64,000 bases of DNA from Acetobacter papayae JCM 25143 (GCF_000613285.1 NZ_BAIN01000009.1:1-64000), one strand, 5' to 3'. Positions 26,699 to 35,781 are shown, numbered from the stretch's first letter. Program-made: numbers and translations. Notes: generated by a model not told the origin, from the letters alone.

Positions 26699-27516
26699 TT
26701 CTGACGATGCAGCATGTCGCCTATGGCGTGGGGGAGCGCCTGCTGCTCAGGGATGTAAGCCTGAATGTCGCGCGTGGGGAGGTGGTGGTTATTATCGGGC
26801 CTAATGGAGCTGGCAAAAGCACCCTCCTGCGTCTGGCGGCCGGGCTTGGGCCCGCTACGGAGGGTAAAATCCTGCTTGGCGGCCATGACATCACCGCCCT
26901 GTCTGAAGCCCGCAAGGCTGGATTGCGGGCCATGCTGGCGCAGAATAGCCCGGCACAGGCCCGTTTTACCGTGCGTGAACTGGCCTATATGGGCGGGCTG
27001 CATGCCGGGCGTGCCTGTAGTGCTGTGGCCATGGCTGGGCATGTCAGGGCCGCACTGGAGCAGGTTGGCCTGCTGGCCATGGCGGATCGGGATATTACCA
27101 GCCTGTCCGGCGGGGAGCGCCAGCGCGCCCATTATGCACGCGTGCTGGTGCAGCTTCGTTCAGCCGCAGGAGGGCAGGGCCTGCTCTTGCTGGATGAACC
27201 CGTATCCGCGCAGGATCTGGCCCGGCAGGGGCTGGTGCTGAATGTGGCCCGTGCGCATGCCCGGCAGGGTGGTGCGTGCCTGATGGTGTTGCATGACCTC
27301 AACTGGGCCGCCTGTGTTGCTGATCGGATCATCGTGTTGCGTAACGGGCGGATAGAGGGCGATGGCAGGCCAGAGCAGATCGTATCCGCTGGCCTGCTGC
27401 GCGATGTGTTCGGGCTGGTGACGGAGCGTGTGCCTGTGCATGCTGTCACGGGCCGTCCGTTTGTGGTGCCGCATGATATTGTGGGCCATGATTTTTCTGA
27501 ACAGAATGGAGAATAA
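26695..27516 (+). CDS. hmuV: Hemin ABC transporter, ATP-binding protein
   Basis: This 273-residue ABC ATPase has Walker A (IIGPNGAGKSTLL), a Q-loop region, the signature LSGGERQRAHYARVL, Walker B (LLLLDEPVSAQD) and the switch histidine in MVLHDLNWA. The start MILTMQHVAYG at 26695 is preferred since it overlaps hmuU by ATGA and matches HmuV proteins; the open frame reaches further upstream inside hmuU without homology. It powers heme import. The monooxygenase gene follows 4 bp after its stop. Confidence 0.93.
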   Translation: MILTMQHVAYGVGERLLLRDVSLNVARGEVVVIIGPNGAGKSTLLRLAAGLGPATEGKILLGGHDITALSEARKAGLRAMLAQNSPAQARFTVRELAYMGGLHAGRACSAVAMAGHVRAALEQVGLLAMADRDITSLSGGERQRAHYARVLVQLRSAAGGQGLLLLDEPVSAQDLARQGLVLNVARAHARQGGACLMVLHDLNWAACVADRIIVLRNGRIEGDGRPEQIVSAGLLRDVFGLVTERVPVHAVTGRPFVVPHDIVGHDFSEQNGE

Positions 27517-27520
27517 CCAG

Positions 27521-27837
27521 ATGATGTACATCGCCATGAACCGCTTCAGGGTTGCGCCGGACAAGCAGGAGGCCTTCATGGCCCGGTGGCTTGACCGCGA
27601 GGTTCTGCTGCGCACCGTACCGGGTTTTGTTTCCTTCCAGTTTCTCAAAGGCCCAGCGAGCGAAGACTATGTGCTGTATGCCTCGCATACGGTCTGGGCA
27701 TCGGAAGAACCTTTATCGGCTGGACAAAATCGGAGCAGTTCCGTCAGGCGCACGCCACCGCTGGGGAAGGGGTTAAGCTGACCATTGGCGGCCCGGTTTT
27801 TGAAGGCTTTACGGTGTTGCAGAACGTCGAGGCCTGA
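27521..27837 (+). CDS. IsdG/HmuQ-like heme-degrading monooxygenase (frameshifted as read)
   Basis: This protein of about 105 residues is of the ABM (antibiotic biosynthesis monooxygenase) fold. It begins MMYIAMNRFRVAPDKQEAF and ends VKLTIGGPVFEGFTVLQNVE. The likely catalytic residues of IsdG-type enzymes are all present: Asn in MNRF (position 7), Trp in FIGWTKSEQF (about 68) and His in RQAHATAG (about 78). One base is missing at about 27709 (EEAF). It sits 4 bp after hmuV, so it probably degrades imported heme. That it coexists with a canonical heme oxygenase in the same locus is notable. Confidence 0.82.
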
Positions 27838-27948
27838 ACACAGGGTGCGTTTTTTATCGCGGGTGGGGGGCTGGCCCGCCCGCGACCCTCTTTACCTTCG
27901 CGCCTGTCTGGCGGACACTCTGCATCATCTGGGGGAGAAAAAACAGAC

Positions 27949-28346
27949 ATGCGTCAGGTAATGGTTGTACTGGCCGCCCTGTGCTGTGCCGCACCCGCAT
28001 GGGCCGAGGACCTGCCCTATACGGCGGACATGATGCAGAGGCCAAATTTTTCCAAAGCGTATCACGCCATGGTCGAACTGCCCGAATGGGTCAGCAAGGC
28101 GGCGGCGGTTTCCACGCCCATGGGCAATATCACCTTTAACGGCAAGTCTTATCTGGTTGGGCATTTGTGCAAACCGCATGACTGCGCCGATAACCAGCTT
28201 GAAATCATGGTCTCGCATGATGCGCACAGGCATGGGGCCTGCTGTCGCGCCGGGTAGAGGGCAGGCTGTACCAGATGCCGCTTGGCACACCCGATAGCGG
28301 CCTGCTGGCCGCCATGCACGCGGCCTATAGCGCTAATAATCCCTGA
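27949..28346 (+). CDS. ivy: Ivy-family lysozyme inhibitor (frameshifted as read)
   Basis: This periplasmic protein would have about 132 residues. A signal peptide ends AAPAWAE; the mature part has the Ivy hallmark CKPHDCADNQLEIMV, whose disulfide-closed loop inserts into the lysozyme active site. The frame breaks at about 28230 (one G missing), after which the family-typical end reads WGLLSRRVEGRLYQMPLGTP and LLAAMHAAYSANNP. It is the last gene of the rightward heme operon, about 110 bp after the monooxygenase with a GC hairpin (27858-27884) between. The family assignment rests on the CKPHDC loop and size. Confidence 0.82.
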
Positions 28347-28356
28347 AGTGTCTACG

Positions 28357-28387
28357 CCACGCTCCATGCTGTTTGTCAGGAGCGTGG
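28357..28387. terminator. Hairpin between convergent genes
   Basis: CCACGCTCC (28357-28365) pairs perfectly with GGAGCGTGG (28379-28387) between the stops of the Ivy gene and the PIG-V-like gene. There is no U-run, so terminator function is uncertain. Confidence 0.4.
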
Positions 28388-28415
28388 TGTGGCAGAGGGG
28401 AGGCCTATCGCGGCA

Positions 28416-29618
28416 TCAGATCAGGAATGCACTTAGTCCTGAACTCCACAGCACGAGAAATACGGCCTGAAGCATCGCGCATAACAGCAGCATGACCTGA
28501 CGGATAAACGGAGGGAACATGCCAAAGGCTGAGGACAGGATGCACAGCATGGCCGGGTTGGCGAACAGATAGCGCGGGGAGGATTCCAGTGGTCCTTCTC
28601 CAACGGCCGCGCAGAACGTGACAATCAGTAAGGCGGCCTCTGTATAAAAGCCGCGCCATGCACCCCAAAGAGCAATGCCGAGCCCCGCAAGGGCCATACC
28701 CGCCAGATAGGTCTGGCTTCTTGCCTGAGCGGTAACGAATAAACTGGCCTTCAGGTCATGTGTCTGTAAACCCTGCAGAACATGTACGAGCGGATTGGTA
28801 AAACCAAGCCCTCGGCCCCAGGCAATCTCTGCATGAGCAAATGCAAACGGATCGCCCAGACGGATTTGCAGGAACGTCATATAGGCCAGCAGGCCTGCAC
28901 TGCTTATGACTGCCGTACCAACCAGTGGGAGAGATTGGTGCAGTTTTTCCTGCATGGTGTTTTTTCTGAACCAGATGCTCAGCCACGTAAGGATACATAA
29001 GGTGGCAATGATCAGAGACCCCGTAGGCCGTGTTGCTGACAAAACAACACCTGCCAGCCCCGCCTGCCACCAGTGGCGCCTGTATAGCAGAAATGTAAAT
29101 GCAATGAGAGCAAGGCCATAAATGGCTTCTGTATAGGGAATGATAAAGTAAAAACTGTACGGAAACATAGAAAAAAGAACGATAATAAGGTTGCTGTTTT
29201 GAAAACTATACCGTTCTTTCATGTAGTAAACGGCAACCGTGCTCATCACGGAAGCAAAAGTCGCGTTTGCAATAATGGCCAGCGTGGGGAAGCTCAGATG
29301 AATAACCGCACGGATATAATGCATCAATAATGGAAAGAACGGGAAAAAAGCGTAGTTTTTATACATCCCGAGCACGGGCACCGGGGGGGTGTGGTCATAG
29401 CCGTTCAGTACGATATCACTATACCAGCCGCAGTCCCACCGGCACACGGTTCCGGGGAATTTGCCAAAAGGCTGCGAAACAAGAGCAAAAAAACCAATCA
29501 GGCAGACATTGATAAATAACGAGGATATGAAAAGTCGCGCCATGGGGGTGCTTAATATTTTCGTATCTAAAATTTTCAGCATGCGCAGCGACCATATCCG
29601 AATGTTTGACTGGCTCAT
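28416..29618 (-). CDS. PIG-V-like mannosyltransferase/glycosyltransferase, multi-pass
   Basis: This 400-residue membrane protein has about nine or ten transmembrane helices. The first periplasmic loop holds RWDCGWYSDIVLNGYD, the acidic motif seen in PIG-V and related GT-C glycosyltransferases. FFPLLMHYIR follows, and further helices include YSFYFIIPYTEAIYGLALIA. GT-C enzymes of this type use polyprenyl-phosphate sugars on the outer face of the membrane. MSQSNIRIW at 29618 is taken as the start; the open frame extends further without plausible sequence. It is a single gene, convergent with the heme operon. The acceptor is unknown. Confidence 0.72.
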   Translation of the reverse strand: MSQSNIRIWSLRMLKILDTKILSTPMARLFISSLFINVCLIGFFALVSQPFGKFPGTVCRWDCGWYSDIVLNGYDHTPPVPVLGMYKNYAFFPFFPLLMHYIRAVIHLSFPTLAIIANATFASVMSTVAVYYMKERYSFQNSNLIIVLFSMFPYSFYFIIPYTEAIYGLALIAFTFLLYRRHWWQAGLAGVVLSATRPTGSLIIATLCILTWLSIWFRKNTMQEKLHQSLPLVGTAVISSAGLLAYMTFLQIRLGDPFAFAHAEIAWGRGLGFTNPLVHVLQGLQTHDLKASLFVTAQARSQTYLAGMALAGLGIALWGAWRGFYTEAALLIVTFCAAVGEGPLESSPRYLFANPAMLCILSSAFGMFPPFIRQVMLLLCAMLQAVFLVLWSSGLSAFLI

Positions 29619-29773
29619 GGCAATGTCCAGCGTGGTTTTACCGTGAGTGTTATCGTTGCGGACTACGATACAGCACAAATAATAGAAATTAAAAAACGAT
29701 ACGGTTCCGGCTGGCCACATGCTTCCCGCCCGGTGGCTGGAAACACCTGCACGGCCACCCCATATGGGCAGGC

Positions 29774-30263
29774 ATGACACGACAGCCCACCCCCGTGCAG
29801 CAGGAAGACCTTTTTGCGCAGGCTCCCCCGCCTTCTAAGCCCGTATCGGTGCCCTCTGTGCAGACTGCCGTTCCTGCGGATTTATGGAACAGGCTAGCGC
29901 GTTCTGCCTTTCGCAGCCGTTTTCATCTGGCGCGCAGGAGCGAGCCTATCTGGAGGAAAAGGGGGAAGACGCTGTTCTGCTTCACGGGCAGGACTTCATT
30001 GCAAAACGCCTTGCCCCGGCGCATCCCGCGCGGGATGGACGGCAGACACCGTGGAAAGGGCATCCGGTTTTTGTCGCACAGCATGCCACCGGCACATGCT
30101 GCCGGGGGTGTTTGCACAAATGGCATGGTCTGCCCGAGGGAGTGGCGCTTGATGCTGGCCAGCAGGCTTATGTGCTGGCGGTTATTGCCGCATGGATTGA
30201 GCGCGACAGGCAGAGGCTCTGGCTCCCGGCCCACGGGGGGCCGGGAAAACATCAGGGCGTTGA
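29774..30263 (+). CDS. DUF4186 family protein (two frameshifts as read)
   Basis: The conserved DUF4186 block is clear: LWNRLARSAFRSRFHL in one frame, then ERAYLEEKGEDAVLLHGQDF, IAKRLAPAHPARDGRQTPWK, GHPVFVAQHATGTCCRGCLH and KWHGLPEGVALDAGQQ in the next. One base is missing at about 29930. A second missing G in the G6 run at 30235-30240 would bring the stop at 30261 into frame, for about 163 residues; without it the ORF runs to 30378 inside the convergent gene. The conserved Cys and His residues suggest metal binding. The function of the family is not established. Confidence 0.72.
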
Positions 30264-31460
30264 GGGCTCGCGGTCCATCAGCAGGGCTGTCACGGCCTTT
30301 TTGAAGGGTGTGAAACGCTCCGCCAGTCGCAGGCCAGCCTCACGCATTTGCCGGAATGGCGGGCCATCATGGGTGTAAAGCGAGGCAATACCGTTTGTGC
30401 CCGCAAAGAGCGGGGCCGTGGCCATGCGGTGCTGGCGTTCGAACTGACGCAACCCCTGCGCGTTGCCTGCATCTCCCGTGCGGGCAACGGCTGCGGCCAC
30501 GGCATCCACCAGCGTTTTCTGGCCTTTCAGGCCCAGGTTGAAGCCATGGGCGGTAATGGGGTGCATACCCACGGCGGCATCGCCTACAAGGGCCAGCCTG
30601 CGTGCGGTAAACCGATGTGCATAAACACCTTTGAGCGGATAGACATGCCGCGTGCTGACCAGCCGCATGGTGCCCAGCCGCTGGTCTACCCGCTGCGTGA
30701 CTTCGGCATTGAAGGCCTCACGCGGGAGGGTCTGCAGCCGCTGGATCTCGGTGGCGGGCAGTGTCAGCACCAGCGATGAGGCGTGGCCATTAACAGGTAG
30801 GAGGGCAACGGTTTGCCCCTCATCAAACCATTGCAGGGCCACATTGTGGTGTGCGGACTCATGCGCCATGCGGCAGACAAGCATGGAGCGCTCGAAATCA
30901 TGAATAATGGCACCAATGCCAGCCCGCCTGCGGGTGGGGGAAAAACGGCCATCAGCCCCGACCACAAGCCGCGCGTTGATCTGGCTGTTGCCAAAATGGA
31001 TCGCTGCGTAATCCTGTCCCTGCCGGATCGTATCCACCTCGGTACCGGCCAGCAGCGTCAGACCGGGTTGGCGGCTGGCGGCGGCAAACAGCGCGCGGCG
31101 GATCAGGCAGTTGGAAACCAGCCAGCCCAGTGCCTCAACGCCCTGTCCCTGAGTGTCAAAGCGCAGGGGGTGGCGGAAATGCCCGGTTTCAACACGCGCT
31201 TCCTTGAGCGGGCAGATTACGGCGGAGGGAATGAAGTCCCATGCCCCGGCCTGCTGTAGCAGGCGGACGGATTCATGCGTGAGGGCGATTTCGCGCCCGT
31301 CAAAGCCCGGTTCTTCCCACTGGTTGCGCGCGCCGCGTTCCAGAACGGTGGTGCGCAGCCCGGCCTTGGCCATCATCAGGGCCGTGGCGAGCCCGACTGG
31401 GCCACCACCGATGACGACAACATCGGCCGTGGTGGGGGTGGTTTTAGGGCTGTTTGTCAT
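30252..31460 (-). CDS. UbiH/UbiF-family FAD-dependent hydroxylase
   Basis: This 402-residue flavoprotein monooxygenase of the UbiH/UbiF/Coq6 family hydroxylates the ring of ubiquinone precursors using O2. Motifs are the N-terminal VVVIGGGPVGLATALMMAKA (FAD-binding), a middle DG motif VVGADGRFSPTRRRAGI and the second FAD motif LVGDAAVGMHPITAHGFNLG. It is followed by the C-terminal helices. Which ring position it acts on cannot be told from sequence. COQ9 and UbiK-like genes lie elsewhere in the window. The nitroreductase gene lies 42 bp upstream on the same strand. Confidence 0.88.
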   Translation of the reverse strand: MTNSPKTTPTTADVVVIGGGPVGLATALMMAKAGLRTTVLERGARNQWEEPGFDGREIALTHESVRLLQQAGAWDFIPSAVICPLKEARVETGHFRHPLRFDTQGQGVEALGWLVSNCLIRRALFAAASRQPGLTLLAGTEVDTIRQGQDYAAIHFGNSQINARLVVGADGRFSPTRRRAGIGAIIHDFERSMLVCRMAHESAHHNVALQWFDEGQTVALLPVNGHASSLVLTLPATEIQRLQTLPREAFNAEVTQRVDQRLGTMRLVSTRHVYPLKGVYAHRFTARRLALVGDAAVGMHPITAHGFNLGLKGQKTLVDAVAAAVARTGDAGNAQGLRQFERQHRMATAPLFAGTNGIASLYTHDGPPFRQMREAGLRLAERFTPFKKAVTALLMDREPSTP

Positions 31461-31502
31461 GGTGTGTGGCTTTCGTCCTGCCCGAACACTGGCGGCGTGC
31501 CA

Positions 31503-32057
31503 TCATAGTGCCATGAAACCAGCCGGGTCGGGGCGGGTATGGGCGGGCAGCGGCGCATCTGGTGTGCCCACAAAAATGAAACCCGCCAGCTTGTGGGGGG
31601 CTTCAAACCCGAATTCCGCTGCAAGAACGGGGTCCTGCGTAATAGGGCCGGAAACCCAGATACCGCCAAAACCCTCCGCGTGCAGGGCATTGAGAATGTT
31701 CATGGCCCCAGCGCCCACGCTCATTTCCTGTTCCCAGAGCGGAATTTTATGGTCCGGTTGCAGGTGCATGCCCAGCACGATGGTCATGGGCATGGTGGCC
31801 ATGCGCTGGCGGCGTTTATCAAGGTTGAACTGTGGGGTTTGCGGGGCTACCCGCAGCGTGCTGGCCACCACTTTTTCCGCCAGAATGGAGCGGGCTTCTC
31901 CCTGCACGATCACGTAGCGCCATGGCTGGAGCCGCCCGTGGTCGGGCGCGCGCAGGGCGGTGGCTACAATCTGCTCAAGCTGCGCACCGGAGGGGGCAGG
32001 GTCTTTCAGCCGGTCGGTGGAAGCGCGGGAGAGAAGAACATCCATAGGCGAGGTCAT
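31503..32057 (-). CDS. Nitroreductase family protein (YdjA-like)
   Basis: This 184-residue FMN-dependent oxidoreductase is of the compact nitroreductase type. Motifs are RASTDRLKDPAPSGAQLEQI, the FMN-contacting APDHGRLQPWRYVIV, MSVGAGAMNILNALHAEGFG and GFIFVGTP near the end. Such enzymes reduce nitro compounds or quinones with NAD(P)H. The physiological substrate is unknown. It lies between the HIT gene and the UbiH-type gene, all leftward. Confidence 0.87.
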   Translation of the reverse strand: MTSPMDVLLSRASTDRLKDPAPSGAQLEQIVATALRAPDHGRLQPWRYVIVQGEARSILAEKVVASTLRVAPQTPQFNLDKRRQRMATMPMTIVLGMHLQPDHKIPLWEQEMSVGAGAMNILNALHAEGFGGIWVSGPITQDPVLAAEFGFEAPHKLAGFIFVGTPDAPLPAHTRPDPAGFMAL

Positions 32058-32146
32058 GGCATGGATTCCTGTTCAGCGTCTGTGCGGGGCCGTGTCAGCC
32101 ATGGCCGGGCGGGGGATTTTAAGCCCAACACCGCCCGTGCCGAACT

Positions 32147-32524
32147 TCAGAGCGGGAAGGCGGGCAGGGCTTTGCCACCCAGCAGGTGCAGGTGGAAATG
32201 CGGCACTTCCTGCCCGCTGTCGGTGCCTGCGTTGGTAATGATGCGGTAGCCGTTTTCTTCCAGCCCGAGGGTGCGGGCAATCTCGCCCGTGGCCTGCATG
32301 ACGCCTGCTATTTCCTCGGCCGGGGCTTTGCTGAAATCCATGAAAGAAACATACGGATTGCGCGGAATAATCAGCACATGCACGGGGGCCTTGGGGGCGA
32401 TATCGTAAAACGCCAGCACCCATTCATTTTCAAAAACGGTCTTGCACGGAATTTCACCACGCAGGATGCGCGCGAAGATATTCTGCGTATCGTAAGGCCC
32501 CTTGCCGGTAACAGGCGTGCTCAT
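32147..32524 (-). CDS. HIT family (histidine triad) protein
   Basis: This 125-residue nucleotide-binding hydrolase is of the HINT branch. The triad motif HFHLHLLGG lies at about residues 109-117, and the N-terminal IFARILRGEIPCKTVFEN and VLIIPRNPYVSFMDFS are typical. Such enzymes hydrolyse AMP-lysine or related phosphoramidates. It is 3 bp downstream of hisE and probably co-transcribed with the his operon, a common arrangement in alphaproteobacteria. Confidence 0.93.
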   Translation of the reverse strand: MSTPVTGKGPYDTQNIFARILRGEIPCKTVFENEWVLAFYDIAPKAPVHVLIIPRNPYVSFMDFSKAPAEEIAGVMQATGEIARTLGLEENGYRIITNAGTDSGQEVPHFHLHLLGGKALPAFPL

Positions 32525-32527
32525 GCT

Positions 32528-32995
32528 TTATTCCTTTTCTGGCTGGGGCGTGCGTGGCCGTGAGGCTTTTTCGGCAATGCCGCTCGTGCCTTCGCGCCGG
32601 CGCAGCTCGGCCCACACCTCTTCAGGCGTAATGCCCGCGTCCACCCACAGGACGATGAGATGGTAAAGGACATCAGCACTTTCGCCAATAAGGTGGTCGT
32701 TACGGCCAGCCACGGCTTCGATCAGACATTCGACTGCTTCTTCACCGAATTTCTGCGCGATCTTGTAGGTGCCGCGCGAAAGCAGGCGTGCCGAGTGGCT
32801 GAGCGAGGGGTCGCCCCCCTTGCGGCTCTGGACAACGGCATAGAGCCGTTCCAGCACGGTGCTGTCCGCTTCGATGGCCAGATCGGTTGCGGCTTCGTTC
32901 TTGCGCTTGGCAGGCTTTGCGGGTTTGGCGGTTTTCCCACGCTTGCCTTGAGTGGCGGCCGGGCTTGCCGCTGCGGTATCGACTTTCTTGATCAT
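32528..32995 (-). CDS. hisE: Phosphoribosyl-ATP diphosphatase
   Basis: This 155-residue protein performs the second step of histidine synthesis (PR-ATP to PR-AMP). The catalytic MazG-like domain spans about residues 45-135 and has [20 protein letters not shown] and [19 protein letters not shown], whose acidic residues bind Mg. It has an unusual N-terminal extension of about 40 residues rich in Lys/Ala/Pro ([13 protein letters not shown]) and a basic, proline-containing tail, so it is longer than the usual ~100 residues. It starts 1 bp after hisF. Confidence 0.93.
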   Translation of the reverse strand: MIKKVDTAAASPAATQGKRGKTAKPAKPAKRKNEAATDLAIEADSTVLERLYAVVQSRKGGDPSLSHSARLLSRGTYKIAQKFGEEAVECLIEAVAGRNDHLIGESADVLYHLIVLWVDAGITPEEVWAELRRREGTSGIAEKASRPRTPQPEKE

Positions 32996-32996
32996 G

Positions 32997-33779
32997 TCAC
33001 GAAAAATCCTGAAAGGGAGCGGGAGAAGGGCGCACGGGTAGCCTGGCCTGTGCTAGTGCCGCCTTGACCTCGGCAATGGTGAACTGCCCGAAATGGAATA
33101 CACTGGCCGCCAGCAGCCCGGTAGCGCCAGCGGCGGCACCTTCCACAAAATGCTCGAGCGCGCCCACACCGCCCGAGGCCACAATGGGCAGCCGCACGGC
33201 ACGGGTGGCCGCGCGCAGCAGGGCGAGGTCAAAGCCGGAGCGCGTGCCGTCACGGTCCATGGAGGTCAGCAGGATTTCGCCTGCACCCCGTTCGGCCACT
33301 TCCTGACACCAGGCAATGGCATCGCGCCCGGTGGCGGTGCGGCCACCATGGGTAAAGACTTCCCAGCGGTCCGGGCCTGTCTGGCGGGCATCCACGGCCA
33401 CCACTACGCACTGGCTGCCGAATTTGCGAGCTGCCTCGTTAATGAGTTCGGGGCGGCTGACGGCGGCCGAGTTCATGGCGCATTTATCGGCCCCGGCCAG
33501 CAGCAGGCGGCGCATGTCGTCGGTGGTGCGGACACCACCACCCACCGTCAGCGGCAGGAAAATGCGTGATGCGGTGCGGCTGACCACATCCAGAATGGTA
33601 TCGCGGTTTTCGTGGCTGGCGGTAATGTCGAGAAAGGTCAGCTCATCCGCGCCCGCGGCATCGTACACGGCGGCCTGTTCCACCGGGTCGCCCGCATCGC
33701 GTAGGGAAACGAAATTGACCCCCTTGACCACACGCCCATCCTTGACGTCCAGACAGGGGATGACGCGCAGCTTCAACAT
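32997..33779 (-). CDS. hisF: Imidazole glycerol phosphate synthase, cyclase subunit HisF
   Basis: This 260-residue (beta/alpha)8 barrel uses ammonia from HisH to make IGP and AICAR. The two catalytic aspartates are visible: [12 protein letters not shown] near residue 11 and [11 protein letters not shown] near residue 130. Phosphate-binding loops include [14 protein letters not shown] and [13 protein letters not shown]. It overlaps hisA by 7 bp. Confidence 0.96.
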   Translation of the reverse strand: MLKLRVIPCLDVKDGRVVKGVNFVSLRDAGDPVEQAAVYDAAGADELTFLDITASHENRDTILDVVSRTASRIFLPLTVGGGVRTTDDMRRLLLAGADKCAMNSAAVSRPELINEAARKFGSQCVVVAVDARQTGPDRWEVFTHGGRTATGRDAIAWCQEVAERGAGEILLTSMDRDGTRSGFDLALLRAATRAVRLPIVASGGVGALEHFVEGAAAGATGLLAASVFHFGQFTIAEVKAALAQARLPVRPSPAPFQDFS

Positions 33780-34537
33780 GCGCCAAGCACCCGCAGGGCC
33801 TCGGCGGGGTCTACCCGCCCGTCATATAGCGCGCGGCCGATAATCACGCCTTCAATGCCCGGCGCGTCACGCGCGGCATCGCGCAGGGCGACCAGATGTT
33901 CCAGCGCGCCCACGCCGCCACTGGCAATGACCGGCACACTGACAGCCCGCGCCAGATCGGCTGTCTGTTCGATATCCAGCCCTTCCAGCATGCCGTCGCG
34001 GCTGATTTCGGTAAAGATAATGGCCGCCACCCCGGCATCCTGCATGCGCAGGGCGAGGTCGGTAGCCTGCATGTCAGAAACCTCGGCCCAGCCTTCGGTA
34101 GCGACATGGCCCGCGCGCGCATCGATGCCCGCCACGACCTGACCGGGGAACGCCCGGCAGGCCTCACGCACCAGAGCGGGGTTTTTGACCGCCACAGACC
34201 CCAGAATAACCCGCGAAACCCCGGCTTCCAGCCAGCCGGCAATGGCGGCCATATCGCGCAGGCCACCGCCGAGCTGAACCGGCACATCCGTGGCTGCAAT
34301 AATCGAGCGCACCGCGTCTGCATTGACCGAAGTCCCGGCAAAGGCGCCGTTCAGGTCCACAACATGCAGGCGGGTAAAGCCCGCATCATGCCAGGCTTTG
34401 GCCTGTGCACCGGGGTTGTCGGAATAGACTGTGGCATCGTCCATTTCGCCCCGGCGCAGGCGCACGCACGCGCCGTCCTTGAGGTCGATGGCCGGGTAAA
34501 GCGTGAGAGGGCGGGGGGAGGAGGCAGGGGGGAGCAT
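33773..34537 (-). CDS. hisA: Phosphoribosylformimino-5-aminoimidazole carboxamide ribotide isomerase
   Basis: This 254-residue barrel enzyme catalyses the Amadori isomerisation of ProFAR to PRFAR. Catalytic aspartates lie in [19 protein letters not shown] and [14 protein letters not shown]; other signatures are [12 protein letters not shown] and [15 protein letters not shown]. It lies between a GNAT acetyltransferase gene (3 bp upstream) and hisF (overlapping), which fits its pathway role. Confidence 0.96.
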   Translation of the reverse strand: MLPPASSPRPLTLYPAIDLKDGACVRLRRGEMDDATVYSDNPGAQAKAWHDAGFTRLHVVDLNGAFAGTSVNADAVRSIIAATDVPVQLGGGLRDMAAIAGWLEAGVSRVILGSVAVKNPALVREACRAFPGQVVAGIDARAGHVATEGWAEVSDMQATDLALRMQDAGVAAIIFTEISRDGMLEGLDIEQTADLARAVSVPVIASGGVGALEHLVALRDAARDAPGIEGVIIGRALYDGRVDPAEALRVLGAC

Positions 34538-34540
34538 GGT

Positions 34541-35122
34541 TCAGTCCTGCATGGTGCTGGAGGCGGAGGAAGAAAGCTGGTCCACCCTGAAAGGTGGCGT
34601 GTCGTCCAGCGGCTTGGTGAAAAACAGGCCGCGCAGGGTGTCTTCTCCCACGCGGGCGTAAAACGGGTGGCTGCCCCACTGCGTGAAGCCCGCCTGATGC
34701 AGCAGGGTAATGGCGCTGGTGCGGTTTTCAGGCAGATCGGCGTTCATAACGCGAAAACCCATGTTGCGGGCCGCACTTTCCACTTCCTGCAACAGAATGG
34801 CGCCCAGCAGGCTGCGATGGGCGTAAGGGGCCACGAACAGATGCGCCAGTGTTACGCACATGGCCTGCATTTCGTTATTGCGCGGAGAGCGGACAAGCTG
34901 CGCCCCCCCCATGATGACGCCATCCTGACGGACGGCAAACAGCATGCGCTCGGGCACCATGAGCAGGCCACGGAAATAGCGCTCAAGCACCTGACGCCCC
35001 TGCGGCTGTAGCCAGTCGAAGCCATCACCATCCAGAATGGCGGCATCCACGACTTCGCACAGGGCGGTCAGGTCGTCCTCATCCAGACTCAGAATGCGCT
35101 GAACGCGAAGTTTTTCGGGCAT
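34541..35122 (-). CDS. GNAT family N-acetyltransferase
   Basis: This 193-residue protein is embedded in the his operon between hisH and hisA. The acetyl-CoA binding region is seen as LFVAPYAHRSLLGAILLQEV, followed by NMGFRVMNADLPENRTSAIT and LHQAGFTQWGSHPFYAR, typical of GNAT motifs A and B. The start MPEKLRV at 35122 overlaps the hisH stop. The substrate is unknown. The gene is in phase with the operon's spacing, so it is co-transcribed, but no known histidine step needs an acetyltransferase. Confidence 0.82.
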   Translation of the reverse strand: MPEKLRVQRILSLDEDDLTALCEVVDAAILDGDGFDWLQPQGRQVLERYFRGLLMVPERMLFAVRQDGVIMGGAQLVRSPRNNEMQAMCVTLAHLFVAPYAHRSLLGAILLQEVESAARNMGFRVMNADLPENRTSAITLLHQAGFTQWGSHPFYARVGEDTLRGLFFTKPLDDTPPFRVDQLSSSASSTMQD

Positions 35123-35781
35123 CAGAGCTGCTCTTCTGGTTCCCAAGCCAGAAAGTTGGCCAGAATTTTCAGGCCGACGGTCTGACTTTTTTCCACATGG
35201 AACTGCGTGCCCGCCGCATTGCCCCGGCAGACAATGGCAGGTACGGCGCCACCATAATCCGTGGTGGCCAGTAGGGTATCACTTTCCGTGCCATGCAGGG
35301 CGTAGGAATGTACGAAATAACCGTGCGGTGCGGGGCCAAGGCCGCGCACCAGCGGGTGTTCGGGCTGGGTAAGGGTCAGCTCGTTCCACCCCATCTGCGG
35401 CAGGCGCAGGCCGGGTGCGTCCATGGGGGCGATTTCTCCACGGATCCAGCCAAAGCCTTCGGTCACGCCGTGTTCCAGCCCCCGCTCGGCCATAAGCTGC
35501 ATACCTACGCAGATACCAAGGAACGGCGTGCCCCCCGCAACCGCGCCCGCAATGGCGTCTTTCAGGCCGGGTGTGGCTTCCAGCCCCTGTGCGCAGGCGG
35601 CAAAGGCCCCCTGTCCGGGCAGGATGATGCGGTCAGCCCGACGAACCTCGGAGGGTTCGTTGGTTACCACCACCGCAGCGGCCAGCCCGGAGAGTTCCGA
35701 GGCGCGTACGGCCGCGCGAGCGGCAGAGGCAAGGTTGCCCCCTTCGTAATCGATAACGGCAATGGAAAGCGGCTGGGTCAT
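35122..35781 (-). CDS. hisH: Imidazole glycerol phosphate synthase, glutaminase subunit HisH
   Basis: This 219-residue class I glutamine amidotransferase supplies ammonia to HisF. The nucleophilic cysteine lies in FLGICVGMQLMAERG, and the His-Glu pair in AAGTQFHVEKSQTVGL; the N-terminal VIDYEGGNLASAARA and ILPGQGAFAACAQGL are family motifs. It overlaps the GNAT gene at its end and lies 72 bp after hisB. A hairpin (CCCTGACC...GGTCAGGG, about 35807-35830) lies between hisB and hisH. Confidence 0.95.
   Translation of the reverse strand: MTQPLSIAVIDYEGGNLASAARAAVRASELSGLAAAVVVTNEPSEVRRADRIILPGQGAFAACAQGLEATPGLKDAIAGAVAGGTPFLGICVGMQLMAERGLEHGVTEGFGWIRGEIAPMDAPGLRLPQMGWNELTLTQPEHPLVRGLGPAPHGYFVHSYALHGTESDTLLATTDYGGAVPAIVCRGNAAGTQFHVEKSQTVGLKILANFLAWEPEEQL

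Noticed and set aside
27858-27884. Terminator between the monooxygenase and ivy
   Set aside because: A strong GC hairpin with one wobble pair exists, but there is no U-run; it is mentioned only in the ivy entry.
31153-31917. 254-codon ORF on the + strand
   Set aside because: It runs antisense through the UbiH-type and nitroreductase genes, both of which show clear motifs.
33896-35011. 371-codon ORF on the + strand
   Set aside because: It is antisense to hisA and the GNAT gene; long only because of the high GC content.
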